Shown in pieces: positions 46,596 through 55,791 of a stretch of DNA of 64,000 bases; position 1 is the first letter of the stretch, and each line of letters starts with the position of its first letter. The notes under the pieces are model-generated. The model searched no databases, was not told the DNA's origin, and saw only the letters and a program-made list of their open reading frames with translations. Source of the DNA: Palsa-883 sp963847615 (GTDB taxonomy: Bacteria; Pseudomonadota; Alphaproteobacteria; Acetobacterales; Acetobacteraceae); the NCBI GenBank assembly GCA_963847615.1, contig CAWKAN010000036.1:1-64000 (forward strand). The letters are read 5' to 3'. The position numbers and the translations under genes are program-made.

Positions 46596-46687
46596 GCGGC
46601 AATGTCCGGCAGGAAGTGCAAATCGACGTTGCGATTCTAACATGACCCCCAACAGGCAGCCAGGCCGCAAGTCCGACAGGCTGCTAG

Positions 46688-47154
46688 TCCCGGCAATCCC
46701 GGAAGATCATGTGTACGCGGCCCGTCTGGACCCGAGGCGAAGGGTGCTGTTCAATGGGCTTGAGGCACTCGGTTGTTATGAGAACTTCCTGCTCGCCGGC
46801 ATTGCCGGGCGAGACGCAGAAGGTGGTCGTGGTGTGACCTACGTGCATGCGAAACTGATGCTGATTGACGACGTCTGGGCCACAATCGGGTCATGCAATC
46901 TGCATTCGAACTCGCTTTCGGGACACTCCGAGATGAACGTATCCGTCTGGGACTCGGCGGTCGTACGCGAGCTGCGACGCACGCTCCTCGCTGAACATCT
47001 CGGAGTGGATACAGAGCATCTGGACGACCGCGCGGCACTTCGGCTTTATCGGCGTGTTGCCCACGACAACAAACTCAGAGGAGAAAGCCGTGACTTCGAC
47101 TGGCAGGGTCTTGCTTTCGCCTTGTCACCCGACGCTTACGGCAGATCGTCGTGA
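46688..47154 (+). pseudogene. Phospholipase D / cardiolipin synthase-like protein, C-terminal fragment
   Basis: About 155 residues of the C-terminal half of a PLD-superfamily protein, directly after the IS1182 end. The second HKD motif is intact: VHAKLMLIDDVWATIGSCNL. The tail HLGVDTEHLDDRAALRLYRR and DWQGLAFALSPDAYG is typical. The N-terminal half with the first HKD motif is not found on the other side of the IS, so insertion was followed by deletion. Confidence 0.8.
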
Positions 47155-47797
47155 CGCATTGCATGCAGCGATGCCGACGGAACCGCCTCTAGCCGGGACT
47201 TCTCACACTCTCGCGGGTACAGGCTCGATCCTTGCCACGCCAAGAGCTTCTAGCGCCTTGCGAACACAACCTGTATTGGCCGCAGCGCGAAAAACACTTG
47301 GCACGACAAGGCCGTTCGCCATGATCCCGCAACAGTGTGAGAAATCCGAGCTAGGACCGCTCAGGGTCAGAAGCACAGATTGACCTCATGACTCCCCTCA
47401 TTTTCCATTGGCGCATCACTATGGCGAAGCCAACCATGACTCTTGCAGACGTCCTTTATTGTTCGCGACTGCTGGCTCCTTTTCGGTGCGCGCCCCGGTC
47501 AGCTGGCTCAGCTTGGCGACACCGGGGTGCGATCACTCGGCGCCCGACCATACTGCATTGAAATCACGACATAAAAAATGAGGGGATGGTTGAGTTCTCT
47601 GCGAGCTCTGCGCCTCTTCGCGCTTCCTCTGCGTCAAAACCTTGCTTACTTGCCGGAGATCGGGCGCTTGGGTCGCATCAGAAAGCGAGATCCACCGCGG
47701 AACACGCGGAAAAGGGAATGGAATGCGCTTCGCGCAAAGCGCCCGATCTTGTCTTTTCCGCACGCTCCGCGTGTTCCGCGATGGATCTTGCTTTCGA
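47155..47797. other. Accessory spacer with repeats only
   Basis: No gene is seen. About 47252-47340 is similar to 53737-53830 (shared cgccttgcga, acaacct, tattggc, ggcacgacaa). It also holds the MITE-like unit and the inverted repeat listed separately. Confidence 0.45.
47385..47597. repeat. MITE-like derivative of the IS4 element
   Basis: The left end cctcatgactcccctcattt and the right end aaaatgaggggatggttgag match the termini of the IS4 element at 32305-33700, but only about 190 bp without coding lie between them. Confidence 0.6.
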
Positions 47798-47800
47798 TCA
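47680..47800. repeat. Imperfect inverted repeat of about 45-bp arms
   Basis: gaaagcgagatccaccgcgg and following text is mirrored by gcgatggatcttgctttc near 47778-47797, with cgcggaacacgcgga on both arms. It abuts the 3' end of serA and could act as a terminator. Confidence 0.55.
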
Positions 47801-49384
47801 GAACGCCAGCGTGGTCGCCTGCATCACCAGCGGCAGGGTGCGGACCATCGCCAGCACCGCCTCCGGCACCGGTTCGTCGACCGAGACCAGGCAGATCGCA
47901 TCGCCGCCGGGTCCGGAACGACCAAGGTGGAAGGTCGCGATGTTGATCCCCGCTCCGGCCAGCGTCGCACCGAACCGACCGATGAAGCCCGGCTTGTCCT
48001 GGTTGGTGACATACAGCATGTGCGGCGCGAACTCCGCCTCGACCGGGATCCCCTTGATCTCCACCAGGCGCGGCCGCGCGCCGGCGAACAACGTCCCGGC
48101 GACGGAACGGGTCAGCGTGTCGGCCTCGATGGTCACGCGCACCAGGGTTTGATACTCGCTCGGCCGGTCGTGCACGGTCTCGGCGACATCGATGCCGTGC
48201 TCGCGCGCGGCGACCGGAGCGTTGACCATGTTGACGCCCTCCATCATCGGCGCCATCAGCCCGGCCAGCACGGCGGCGCTCAGCGGGCGCTGGTTCAGCT
48301 TCGCCGCGAGGCCCTCGTATTCGATCACCACGCGGCGGATCGAGCCCTCGCGCGCCTGCGTCAACTGCCCGGCGAAGCTGCCCAGCAGGCGGCACAGCTC
48401 CATGTACGGCTTCAGCCGCGGCGCGTCCTCGGCGGAGACCGAGGGCATGTTGATCGCGTTCGCCACCGCGCCGGTCAGCAGGAAGTCGCTGATCTGCTCG
48501 GCCACCTGCAGCGCGACGTTCTCCTGCGCTTCCGCGGTGGCGGCGCCGAGATGCGGCGTGCAGACGACGTTGTCGAGGCCGAACAGCGGCGAGTCGGTGG
48601 CCGGTTCGGTCTCGAACACATCGAGCGCGGCGCCGGCGACGTGGCCCGACTTGATGGCATCGGCCAGCGCCGTCTCGTCAAGCAGGCCGCCGCGGGCGCA
48701 GTTGATGATGCGCACACCCTTGCGGGCCTTCGCCAGCGCGTCGCGGGAGAGAATATTGCGCGTCGCGTCGGTCAGCGGCGTGTGCAGCGAAATGATGTCG
48801 GCGCGCGCCAGCAGCGTGTCGAGATCGACCTTCTCGACGCCCAGGTCCGTCGCGCGCTTCTCCGCCAGGAACGGATCGTAGGCCAGCACCTTCATCCGCA
48901 GACCGATGGCGCGGTCGGCGACGATCGAGCCGATGTTGCCGCAGCCGATCAGGCCCAGCGTCTTGCCGGTGAGCTCGACCCCCATGAACCGGTTCTTCTC
49001 CCACTTGCCCGCCCTGGTGGACGCCGAGGCCTCGGGGATCTGCCTTGCCAATGCGAACATCATGGCGATGGCGTGCTCGGCGGTGGTGATGGTGTTGCCA
49101 TGCGGCGTGTTCATCACCACGACGCCGCGCGCGGTGGCGGATTTCACATCGACATTGTCCACGCCGATGCCGGCGCGCCCGACCACCTTCAGGTTGGGCG
49201 CGGCGTCCAGCAGCTCGCGCGTGACCTTGGTGGCGGAGCGGATGGCGAGCCCGTCATACGCCGCGATGATGCCGCGCAGCTCCGCCGGCGACAGGCCGGG
49301 CTTGAGATCGACCGCGATGCCGCGGCGGCGGAAGATGGCGACGGCGGCGGGGGAGAGTTTGTCGCTGATCAGGACTTTGGGCAT
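47798..49384 (-). CDS. serA: D-3-phosphoglycerate dehydrogenase
   Basis: A 528-residue long-form phosphoglycerate dehydrogenase, the first enzyme of serine synthesis (3-phosphoglycerate to 3-phosphohydroxypyruvate, NAD). The nucleotide motif is LGLIGCGNIGSIVADRA; the catalytic Arg, Glu and His are in NCARGGLLDE, ALDVFETEPATDS and TPHLGAATAEAQ. The allosteric-substrate-binding domain follows (about 320-450), then a C-terminal ACT domain (VTNQDKPGFIGRFGATLAGA) for regulation, probably by serine. ATG 49384. It lies downstream of serC, separated by a 158-bp spacer with a large inverted repeat. Confidence 0.96.
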   Translation of the reverse strand: MPKVLISDKLSPAAVAIFRRRGIAVDLKPGLSPAELRGIIAAYDGLAIRSATKVTRELLDAAPNLKVVGRAGIGVDNVDVKSATARGVVVMNTPHGNTITTAEHAIAMMFALARQIPEASASTRAGKWEKNRFMGVELTGKTLGLIGCGNIGSIVADRAIGLRMKVLAYDPFLAEKRATDLGVEKVDLDTLLARADIISLHTPLTDATRNILSRDALAKARKGVRIINCARGGLLDETALADAIKSGHVAGAALDVFETEPATDSPLFGLDNVVCTPHLGAATAEAQENVALQVAEQISDFLLTGAVANAINMPSVSAEDAPRLKPYMELCRLLGSFAGQLTQAREGSIRRVVIEYEGLAAKLNQRPLSAAVLAGLMAPMMEGVNMVNAPVAAREHGIDVAETVHDRPSEYQTLVRVTIEADTLTRSVAGTLFAGARPRLVEIKGIPVEAEFAPHMLYVTNQDKPGFIGRFGATLAGAGINIATFHLGRSGPGGDAICLVSVDEPVPEAVLAMVRTLPLVMQATTLAF

Positions 49385-49430
49385 TGGGCGGGTGCTTTCG
49401 CGATGCGCGTCAGGGACGGGCGGTAGCGTT

Positions 49431-49532
49431 CTCCCCCTTCCCTTGCGGGAGGGGGCGGCACGCGGGACGCTGCGGTGCGACGCTGGCACCAACCCCGCCC
49501 CCCAACCCCCTCCCGCAAGGGGAGAGGGGGAG
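49431..49532. repeat. Inverted repeat between serC and serA
   Basis: The left arm 49431-49455 (ctcccccttcccttgcggga and gggg) mirrors the right arm 49507-49532. It could modulate read-through between the two serine genes. Confidence 0.6.
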
Positions 49533-49542
49533 AGTTGGATAA

Positions 49543-50727
49543 CTACTCGGCCGCCTGGGCCGGCGCCTGCTCGGCGGCGGTGGTGGCATAGGCCCAGTCG
49601 AGCCAGGGCAGCAGCGCGGCCACGTCGGCGGGCTCGATCGTCGCCCCGGTCCAGATCCGCAGGCCCGGCGGCGAATCGCGGTGCGCCGCAATGTCGTAGG
49701 CCACGCCTTCGGCTTCCAGCAGCGCGGCGATCCGCTTGGCGACCACCCATTGCGCCTCGGCCGGCAGCGCGGCCACCCAGGGCGCGGTGATCCGGAGGCA
49801 GACCGAGGTGCAGGACCGCGTCGCCGGGTCCGCCGCCAGGAAGTCGATCCACTCGCTGCGCGCGACCCAGGCGGCGATCGCCGCGAGGCTCGCCTCGCAC
49901 CGCGCCATCAGGCCGCGCAGCCCGCCGACGCTTTCCGCCCAGCGCAGGCTGTCCAGCGCATCCTCGACGCACAGCATCGAGGGCGTGTTGATCGTTTCGC
50001 CCCTGAAGACGCCCTCGTTCAGCTTGCCCTTGGCGGTCAGGCGGAAGATTTTCGGCAGCGGCCAGGGCGGCGTGTGGCTCTCCAGCCGTGCCACGGCGCG
50101 CGGCGACAGCGCCAGCATGCCGTGCGCCGCCTCCCCGCCCAGCACCTTCTGCCAGGACCAGGTGACGACATCGAGCCGGTCCCAGGCCAGCTCCATGGCG
50201 AAGGCGGCCGAGGTCGCGTCGCAGATCGTCAGCCCGGCGCGATCCGGCGCGATCCAGTCGCCGTTCGGCACCCGCACGCCGGAGGTGGTGCCGTTCCAGG
50301 TGAACACCACGTCGCGGCTGAAATCGACCGCGGCCAGATCCGGCAGCGTGCCGTAGGGCGCCTCCAGCAGGCGCGCGTCGCTCAGCTTGAGCTGCTTGAA
50401 AATGTCGGTGGCCCAGCCGGCGCCAAAACTCTCGAACGCCACGACATCGACGCCGCGCGCGCCCAGCAGCGACCACAGCGCCAGTTCCACCGCCCCGGTG
50501 TCGGAGGCCGGCACGATGCCGAGCCGCCAGTCGGCCGGCATGCCGAGGATGGTGCGCGAGCGCTGGATCACCTCGGCCAGGCGGGCTTTCGGCGCCGCGG
50601 CGCGGTGGCTGCGGCCGAGCAGCGCGCCGGCGAGCGCGTCCAGCGAATAGCCGGGACGCTTGGCGCAAGGGCCGGAGGAGAAACGGGGATTGGCCGGACG
50701 CAGGCCCGGACGCGTGGCGATCGCCAT
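49543..50727 (-). CDS. serC: Phosphoserine aminotransferase
   Basis: A 394-residue class V PLP enzyme, converting 3-phosphohydroxypyruvate plus glutamate to phosphoserine. It is the variant SerC seen in many alphaproteobacteria: RFSSGPCAKRPGYSLDALAG at the start, GIVPASDTGAVELALWSLLG, the Asp motif in TICDATSAAFAMEL, and the PLP Lys in TWSWQKVLGGEAAHGM. The start at 50727 begins MAIATRPGLRPANP. It is followed on the same strand by serA, so the first two serine-pathway steps are together. Palindromic element D lies in its upstream region. Confidence 0.94.
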   Translation of the reverse strand: MAIATRPGLRPANPRFSSGPCAKRPGYSLDALAGALLGRSHRAAAPKARLAEVIQRSRTILGMPADWRLGIVPASDTGAVELALWSLLGARGVDVVAFESFGAGWATDIFKQLKLSDARLLEAPYGTLPDLAAVDFSRDVVFTWNGTTSGVRVPNGDWIAPDRAGLTICDATSAAFAMELAWDRLDVVTWSWQKVLGGEAAHGMLALSPRAVARLESHTPPWPLPKIFRLTAKGKLNEGVFRGETINTPSMLCVEDALDSLRWAESVGGLRGLMARCEASLAAIAAWVARSEWIDFLAADPATRSCTSVCLRITAPWVAALPAEAQWVVAKRIAALLEAEGVAYDIAAHRDSPPGLRIWTGATIEPADVAALLPWLDWAYATTAAEQAPAQAAE

Positions 50728-50855
50728 GACAGGCTCTCCCTTACAGAAGAGAAGCGCCCCGGTGGGGGGGCGTGACCCGGCACGGGGTTTAGGCCAGCGG
50801 CGCAGGCGGCGTCAATGCGGCAACGTCGCCGTGGCCAGGCAAGCGGGGGAACGCA

Positions 50856-51131
50856 GCAAGGTCGGGGCTCCGCCCCGAACCCCGCCAGGGGGGCTTTGCC
50901 CCCCTGGACCCCCCACCAGAGGCAGCGGCCTCTGGACTCCATGACTGGGAGTGTGGGGAGGGGAAGGGGGCGGGTGGCGAGGCGAAGGGGCGCCGGACGG
51001 CGCCCCTTCGCCTCGCCACCCGCCCCCTTCCCCTCCCCACACTCCCAGTGAAGGGTTCCAAGGGCGAGCCCTTGGCGGGGTTCCAAGGGGCAGCGCCCCT
51101 TGGTGGGGTCCGGGGCGAAGCCCCGGCTTGC
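50856..51131 (+). repeat. Giant palindromic element, copy D
   Basis: 276 bp, same orientation as copy A. The core 50944-51049 has two perfect 51-bp arms around a 4-bp spacer. The flanks are also inverted copies: 50817-50851 matches the complement of 51138-51172 at 32 of 35 positions, a sequence not shared with the other copies. It is located between the divergent serC and carboxypeptidase genes. Confidence 0.93.
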
Positions 51132-51277
51132 TTTTGTTTCACCCGGTTGCCTGGCCACGGCGATGTTGCCGCCTCGCCCAGCCCAGTCGCACGCGAACTG
51201 CACCATCGGCACCGCGTGCGGTTTGCGCTAGACGAGCGTACCGTTCGTCGCCGTCCGAGCTTCCAGGGAACCGCCCC

Positions 51278-52792
51278 ATGCGCTGCACCGCCGTGCGAAC
51301 CTGCCTGCTGCTGGCCGTGCTGATCGGCGGACCGGCGGCCCAGGCCCAGGCGCCGAGCGAAGCGAGCACGCAAGCGGCGCACCCCGCCGCCCCAACGCCG
51401 AGCCCAACGCCGCTGCCGCCCGACGTCACCACCCACCACACGCTGGAACTGCCGGGCCGCACGCTGCATTTCAGCGCCACCTCCGGAGCGATCCGGCTGC
51501 GTGACGACCGCGGCGCGGCGCGCGCCGACATCGCCTTCATCGCCTACCAGCTCGACGGCGCCGAGCCGCGCAGCCGCAAGGTGACGTTCGTGCTGAACGG
51601 CGGGCCGGGCTTCGCCTCGGCCTGGCTGCAGCTCGGCGCGGTTGGGCCGTGGCGGGTCGCGCTGGGCGGCGAGGCGACCGCGCCCTCGGCCTCGCCCGAG
51701 CCGCTGGCGAACGCCGAGACCTGGCTCGATTTCACCGACCTGGTGTTCATCGATCCGGCCGACACCGGCTATTCGCGCGTGCTGACCACCAACGATGAAG
51801 TGCGCAAGCGGCTGTTCTCGGTCGGCGGCGACATCGCCTACCTGGCCGAGGTGATCCGCGACTGGCTGGACCGGTTCGGCCGCGACGTGTCGCCGAAATA
51901 CCTGCTGGGCGAGAGCTACGGCGGCTTCCGCGCGCCGCGCCTGGCACGCGAGCTGGCCGCCGCGCAGGGCGTCGGCGTGGCGGGACTGGTGCTCGTCTCC
52001 CCGCTGCTCGCTGCCGGCGGACAGAGCCGGGCGTTCGAGCCGTTCTATTTTGTCGATCGGCTGCCCGCGATGACGGCGGCGGCGCGCGCGGCGCAGGGAC
52101 CGGTGACGCGCGCCCAGCTTGCCGACGTCGAGCAGTACGCGGCGAGCGAGTTCCTGGTGGACGCCACGCAGGGGGAGCACGATGCCGCGGCGATCGAGCG
52201 GCGCAGCGCGCGCGTGGCGGCTTTCACCGGCCTCGATCCGGCGCTGGTGCGGCGCTACCACGGGCTGATCACCAACACGGTGTTCCTGCACGCGCTGGAC
52301 CGCGCCGCCGGGCGGGTCGCCAGCGTCTATGACGCGACGATCACCAGTGTCGATCCCTGGCCGCTGGAGACGCTGAGCGACTATGCCGATCCGGTGCTGG
52401 ACGCGCTGAAGGCGCCGCTCAGCAGCGCCATGGTGACGATCTACGCGACGCGGCTGAACTGGCGGCCCGAGTCCAGCTATCGCCTGCAAAGCCCGACCGC
52501 GTTCCACCAATGGGACTGGGGCCACGGCATGATGGGCCCGCCGCAGTCGGTGGACGCGCTGCGGACCGCGCTGGCGCTCGATCCGCACCTCCATGTGCTG
52601 ATCGCGCACGGGCTGTTCGACCTGGTGACACCGTATTTCGCGACGCAGTTGCTGCTCAACCAGATCCCGCAAGCGGGGCTGGGCGCCCGCATTCGGCTGG
52701 CAACCTATCCGGGCGGGCACATGTTCTACCTGCAGGACGCCTCGCGCGCGGCGTTCCGGGAAGCGGCGCGGGCGCTGATGGCGGGCGAATAG
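51278..52792 (+). CDS. Serine carboxypeptidase (S10 family), secreted
   Basis: A 504-residue alpha/beta-hydrolase of the S10 family. The signal peptide is residues 1-24 (TCLLLAVLIGGPAAQAQA), so it is exported to the periplasm. The oxyanion-side motif is VLNGGPGFASAWLQLGAVGP, the nucleophile Ser213 is in LLGESYGGFRAPRLA, the Asp lies in AHGLFDLVTPY and the His in YPGGHMFYLQ. The start ATG 51278 follows ccagggaaccg. No partner gene is visible. It likely trims C-terminal residues of peptides. Confidence 0.92.
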   Translation: MRCTAVRTCLLLAVLIGGPAAQAQAPSEASTQAAHPAAPTPSPTPLPPDVTTHHTLELPGRTLHFSATSGAIRLRDDRGAARADIAFIAYQLDGAEPRSRKVTFVLNGGPGFASAWLQLGAVGPWRVALGGEATAPSASPEPLANAETWLDFTDLVFIDPADTGYSRVLTTNDEVRKRLFSVGGDIAYLAEVIRDWLDRFGRDVSPKYLLGESYGGFRAPRLARELAAAQGVGVAGLVLVSPLLAAGGQSRAFEPFYFVDRLPAMTAAARAAQGPVTRAQLADVEQYAASEFLVDATQGEHDAAAIERRSARVAAFTGLDPALVRRYHGLITNTVFLHALDRAAGRVASVYDATITSVDPWPLETLSDYADPVLDALKAPLSSAMVTIYATRLNWRPESSYRLQSPTAFHQWDWGHGMMGPPQSVDALRTALALDPHLHVLIAHGLFDLVTPYFATQLLLNQIPQAGLGARIRLATYPGGHMFYLQDASRAAFREAARALMAGE

Positions 52793-53023
52793 CGGTGGCT
52801 TGACCAGGCTGCTTGGCCTGGCCTGAATGTTTCGTCATCCGCGGGTTCACCCGCTTGCGTCTGGGCCCGCGCCGGCAAGCCGGTGCTGCGCCTGGTGGCA
52901 GCCGCCGTGCCGCGCCAGCCCGCATTGCTGAAGCGGCTGGCGCTGCCGCATCTACCGGCTGGCCGGCGGCGGTGCGACGCAGGGTGACGGCGCCAGGCGA
53001 TGGCCGGTGGACGGCAGCGAAGC

Positions 53024-53221
53024 TCAGGCGACCGCGCGGTCGGCCCGCGCTGGACCGTCCTCGACTTTCACGAAGCGGACGGCGGCGAAGCGGGACTTGA
53101 TCTCCACGTCGTCCATGAGGGTGATCCACCCGTCTTTGATATCGAGCACCTCGTAGACCCTTCCCAAAGTCAGTGGGTAGGGGCCCGGGTAAATGCACTG
53201 AACCAAGTCACCGCGCTGCAT
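53024..53221 (-). CDS. Small hypothetical protein, 65 residues
   Basis: The protein MQRGDLVQCIYPGPYPLTLG continues with VYEVLDIKDGWITLMDDVEI and KSRFAAVRFVKVEDG. A G-rich ribosome site directly precedes ATG 53221 and the composition is protein-like, with SH3-like alternating strands. I do not recognise the family. The spacer 52793-53023 has no gene. Confidence 0.55.
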   Translation of the reverse strand: MQRGDLVQCIYPGPYPLTLGRVYEVLDIKDGWITLMDDVEIKSRFAAVRFVKVEDGPARADRAVA

Positions 53222-54014
53222 CTTCGCCCCCCGCCAGGATTGTTTGGCGTATAACGGTGCCTTGTCGGTCCATTAACGGTCCGAATCGTGGCCTGTCAAG
53301 CGTCATCCAGGCGATCCCGCTGGAGTTGAGGCTGGTTCTTGACAATTTGTTACATTGGGTTGAGGCGCCCGACGAGAACGGGCGTATCGGCACCAACCCG
53401 GGCAACTCCTGGATGTTGGTTCCAGCGTTGAACTGGCGCGGCGTCCCGATTGGCTGGCGAAGGTCCCGTCTTGGTAGTGGTGGACATTCGGCGCGGCGTG
53501 ATCTGCGGCCTGCGCGACCAGCCGGGGTCGGGGCCGAGAGGCCGACCCGAGTCGCCTTGGCGATAAACCAATGGGGCACTTGCAGCCGGTCGCGGGCTTG
53601 CTGCGGCGCCGCAGGGCGGATGGCTGCGGCTGCTTCCGGGCGCCGGCCGCGCGATGCGGGCCAGGCGGCATGTCCCACCCTGTCGCGGGCGCTGGCCTGG
53701 TGCTTGCCGCGCTCAAGCGACCATGGGGGTTTTCGCGCCTTGCGAAGACAACCTTTATTGGCGGCGGTGCAAAAACCCCCAGGCTCCCTCGGGGCACGAC
53801 AATGACCTTCGCCATCGTCCTGCAACATGATGCGACCCGCGGGCTGGGCCGCGGAGGGGGCGTGGCGCGTGATCCAGCCGCGACACCGCATCCGGCTTCG
53901 GTCCCGCCCAAGACCGGCATATCTCATTGGTGCGTCTCGTGGGTTGGGTTTTTTGACCGGGTTGCGATTGGACGCGAAAAGCCACCCGGCCACTTCCTGC
54001 CTGCCGGATCAATG
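53222..54014. other. Accessory spacer, no supported gene
   Basis: Open frames exist on both strands but none looks like a protein. The segment 53737-53830 is a diverged copy of 47252-47340. Long AT-richer stretches suggest old foreign DNA. Confidence 0.4.
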
Positions 54015-54602
54015 TCAATGAAACAGCAGATTTTCGTCGGACAGGACCTGGTCTGATTTCACGCTGACGCGACCGTCCTGAACCGCCCGCCGGGACCAAA
54101 CCGAGGAAATAGCGAAACAAGTCCCGCACGCCAGGCACAGCCCGTATCTCACGCGGGACTTGGACCTGCGGTGGCGCGCGACCTCAACGTGGACGAAATG
54201 CGCACTTTGCAGGCGTTCGGTCGGCCGGCGCCGATCCAGGATGTCGGCCTTGTCAACATAGATAAGAAAGAATGGCTTCCGGCAGGCAAAGCAGACGGAA
54301 TTGTTCACAGCCCGCCGATATATTATCTTGAGTATATGATAGAAACATAGCGCGGGCAGGACGAGTGGATATAGGAACATCCTGAAATTTTGCCATGATT
54401 TATACTGAGTCGGATCTTCAATAGATTGGAGGTGGATGTAATAAAATACCAAAGGAATTTGAGCAATGTATATTATCGCGCATACCGATAAGGCAATAAT
54501 GCACGATTGCAACTGAACGCTCTCTTTGGCACACGATAGCGTTGTTCTTCCGTCATAGGAGATATAAAGCTCCTTTAGGTTGGATCCCGTCGCCAACGCC
54601 AT
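54015..54602 (-). CDS. AT-rich membrane protein with C-terminal zinc-ribbon-like motifs
   Basis: A 195-residue frame from ATG 54602 (MALATGSNLKELYISYDGRT), far more AT-rich than its surroundings. Two hydrophobic segments are clear: residues about 35-57 (CIIALSVCAIIYIAQIPLVF) and 75-97 (MFLYPLVLPALCFYHILKII). The cytoplasmic tail has Cys pairs CFAC and CLACGTC about 55 residues apart, which could bind zinc. The start is uncertain: an AAAGGAG with an ATG about 13 bases downstream exists in another frame, so an N-terminal frameshift is possible. Family and function are unknown; base composition suggests horizontal acquisition. Confidence 0.5.
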   Translation of the reverse strand: MALATGSNLKELYISYDGRTTLSCAKESVQLQSCIIALSVCAIIYIAQIPLVFYYIHLQSIEDPTQYKSWQNFRMFLYPLVLPALCFYHILKIIYRRAVNNSVCFACRKPFFLIYVDKADILDRRRPTERLQSAHFVHVEVARHRRSKSRVRYGLCLACGTCFAISSVWSRRAVQDGRVSVKSDQVLSDENLLFH

Positions 54603-54885
54603 CCGCCAGGCCGCCCGGCAAACCGCCGCAGCCGTACGCCCGGCCCGCCCGCGCGCCGCCAGCACGGCGCGCCAAGCCACCACACAAGCCACCAACGCCG
54701 TCCGCCAGGCCGCCTCGCAAGCCGCCTCGACCTTCGGCCAGGCACGCAAGAGAACCGCCAACGCGGTCCGCCAAACCGCCCGCCGCGTCGCCAGCGCAAT
54801 ACGCCAGGTCGCCTCGCATGCGACCATGACCTTCGGCCAGGCACGCGCACGAACCGCCGACGCGGCCCGCCGGGCCGCCCGCTGA
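54580..54885 (+). CDS. Ala/Arg/Gln-rich helical repeat protein (uncertain)
   Basis: A 101-residue frame starting at TTG 54580, with repeats of NAVRQAASQAASTFGQA type and 11-residue periodicity. Third positions are strongly C/G in this frame, which favours this strand. Repeat-like text continues after the stop to about 54945. It resembles amphipathic, phasin- or histone-like helices. No solid ribosome site is seen and it overlaps the start of the opposite gene by 23 bp, so it may be a non-coding repeat. Confidence 0.35.
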   Translation: MDPVANAIRQAARQTAAAVRPARPRAASTARQATTQATNAVRQAASQAASTFGQARKRTANAVRQTARRVASAIRQVASHATMTFGQARARTADAARRAAR

Positions 54886-55791
54886 GCCAGCAGCGCACGA
54901 CGCCAGGCCGCCTTGCAAGCTGCCAGGACCTTGCACCAGCCCCACCCAGGCGCCGCCAACGTCATCATCGGCTTATCTGCCCCGAACCATGCGCACGACA
55001 GCATGTTCACGATTTGGCCGTCGTGACCGTCAAGCCAGGTCTTTGCTTGGCGTCTGTCATGCTTCGGATTATCGCGGCTCTGTTGCAAAACAGCCACGGC
55101 GCGCGCCATCAGGCTCAGGTCATGCGCCAAACCGTTCCAGTGCGACACCGGCGCGGCCTCCCCTGCCCAATCCCCGGCTTGGCCGGCATCCGACAGTTGC
55201 CCGCCATGGAGCAACGGCCGACCCACCACCGGGCCGGCGTGGTCCGCCCAACGCCGGCGTGGTCCGCCCAACGATCGCTTAAGCGGCGGGAAACCCGCGA
55301 CAAGCACGGCTTGACCGACCTTGTGGTTTCGAGCCGTCCCTGGAGGGCGGCGGGTTGAGCGCCATGCTCGGCCGATCCTTTGGCATGCTCCCGCCTGGCG
55401 CGGCGGCCGCCGCGGCCGCGCAGGCCCCTGCGGAGCCGATTGGCGGAAGTCCGGGACTTGGCCGGGCGACCAGGAAACGCCAGCGCCGCAAATACCGTCA
55501 ATCAAATCAAAAACTTAACGCATTTCTTCAGTAGCTGTTTGGGGCACCCCACCGTATCGCCGAGGAAGACGAGCGACGCCCCTCGAGACGCGAGGGCACT
55601 GGCGGGCAGAGCACGGAAAGGCTCGCCAGCCGATCGAGGCCCCAATCACTGAAACCCAAGCCGAAATCGACCGCCCGCGCTCGCGGATTTTTGCCGGTTT
55701 CGGCGTCTCGCCAGCGGATTCGGACAGTATTGGATATTCGGCTGCAATCCCCAAGTTTATGCGCTCGGCACCGTGGAGAGGAGGCAAGAAG
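54886..55791. other. Spacer without recognisable gene
   Basis: It contains a continuation of the Ala/Arg-type repeat to about 54945. Other open frames (both strands) are low-complexity. No RNA gene is seen. Confidence 0.4.

Larger units (their letters stand above)
45040..46687 (-). mobile_element. IS1182-family insertion sequence, inactive
   Basis: Terminal inverted repeats tagcagcctgtcggact (45041-45057, with ctag at the very edge) and its complement at 46670-46686 bound a 1.65-kb element. CTAG stands at both ends and may be a palindromic target duplication. The element ends exactly where a truncated phospholipase D begins. Confidence 0.85.
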
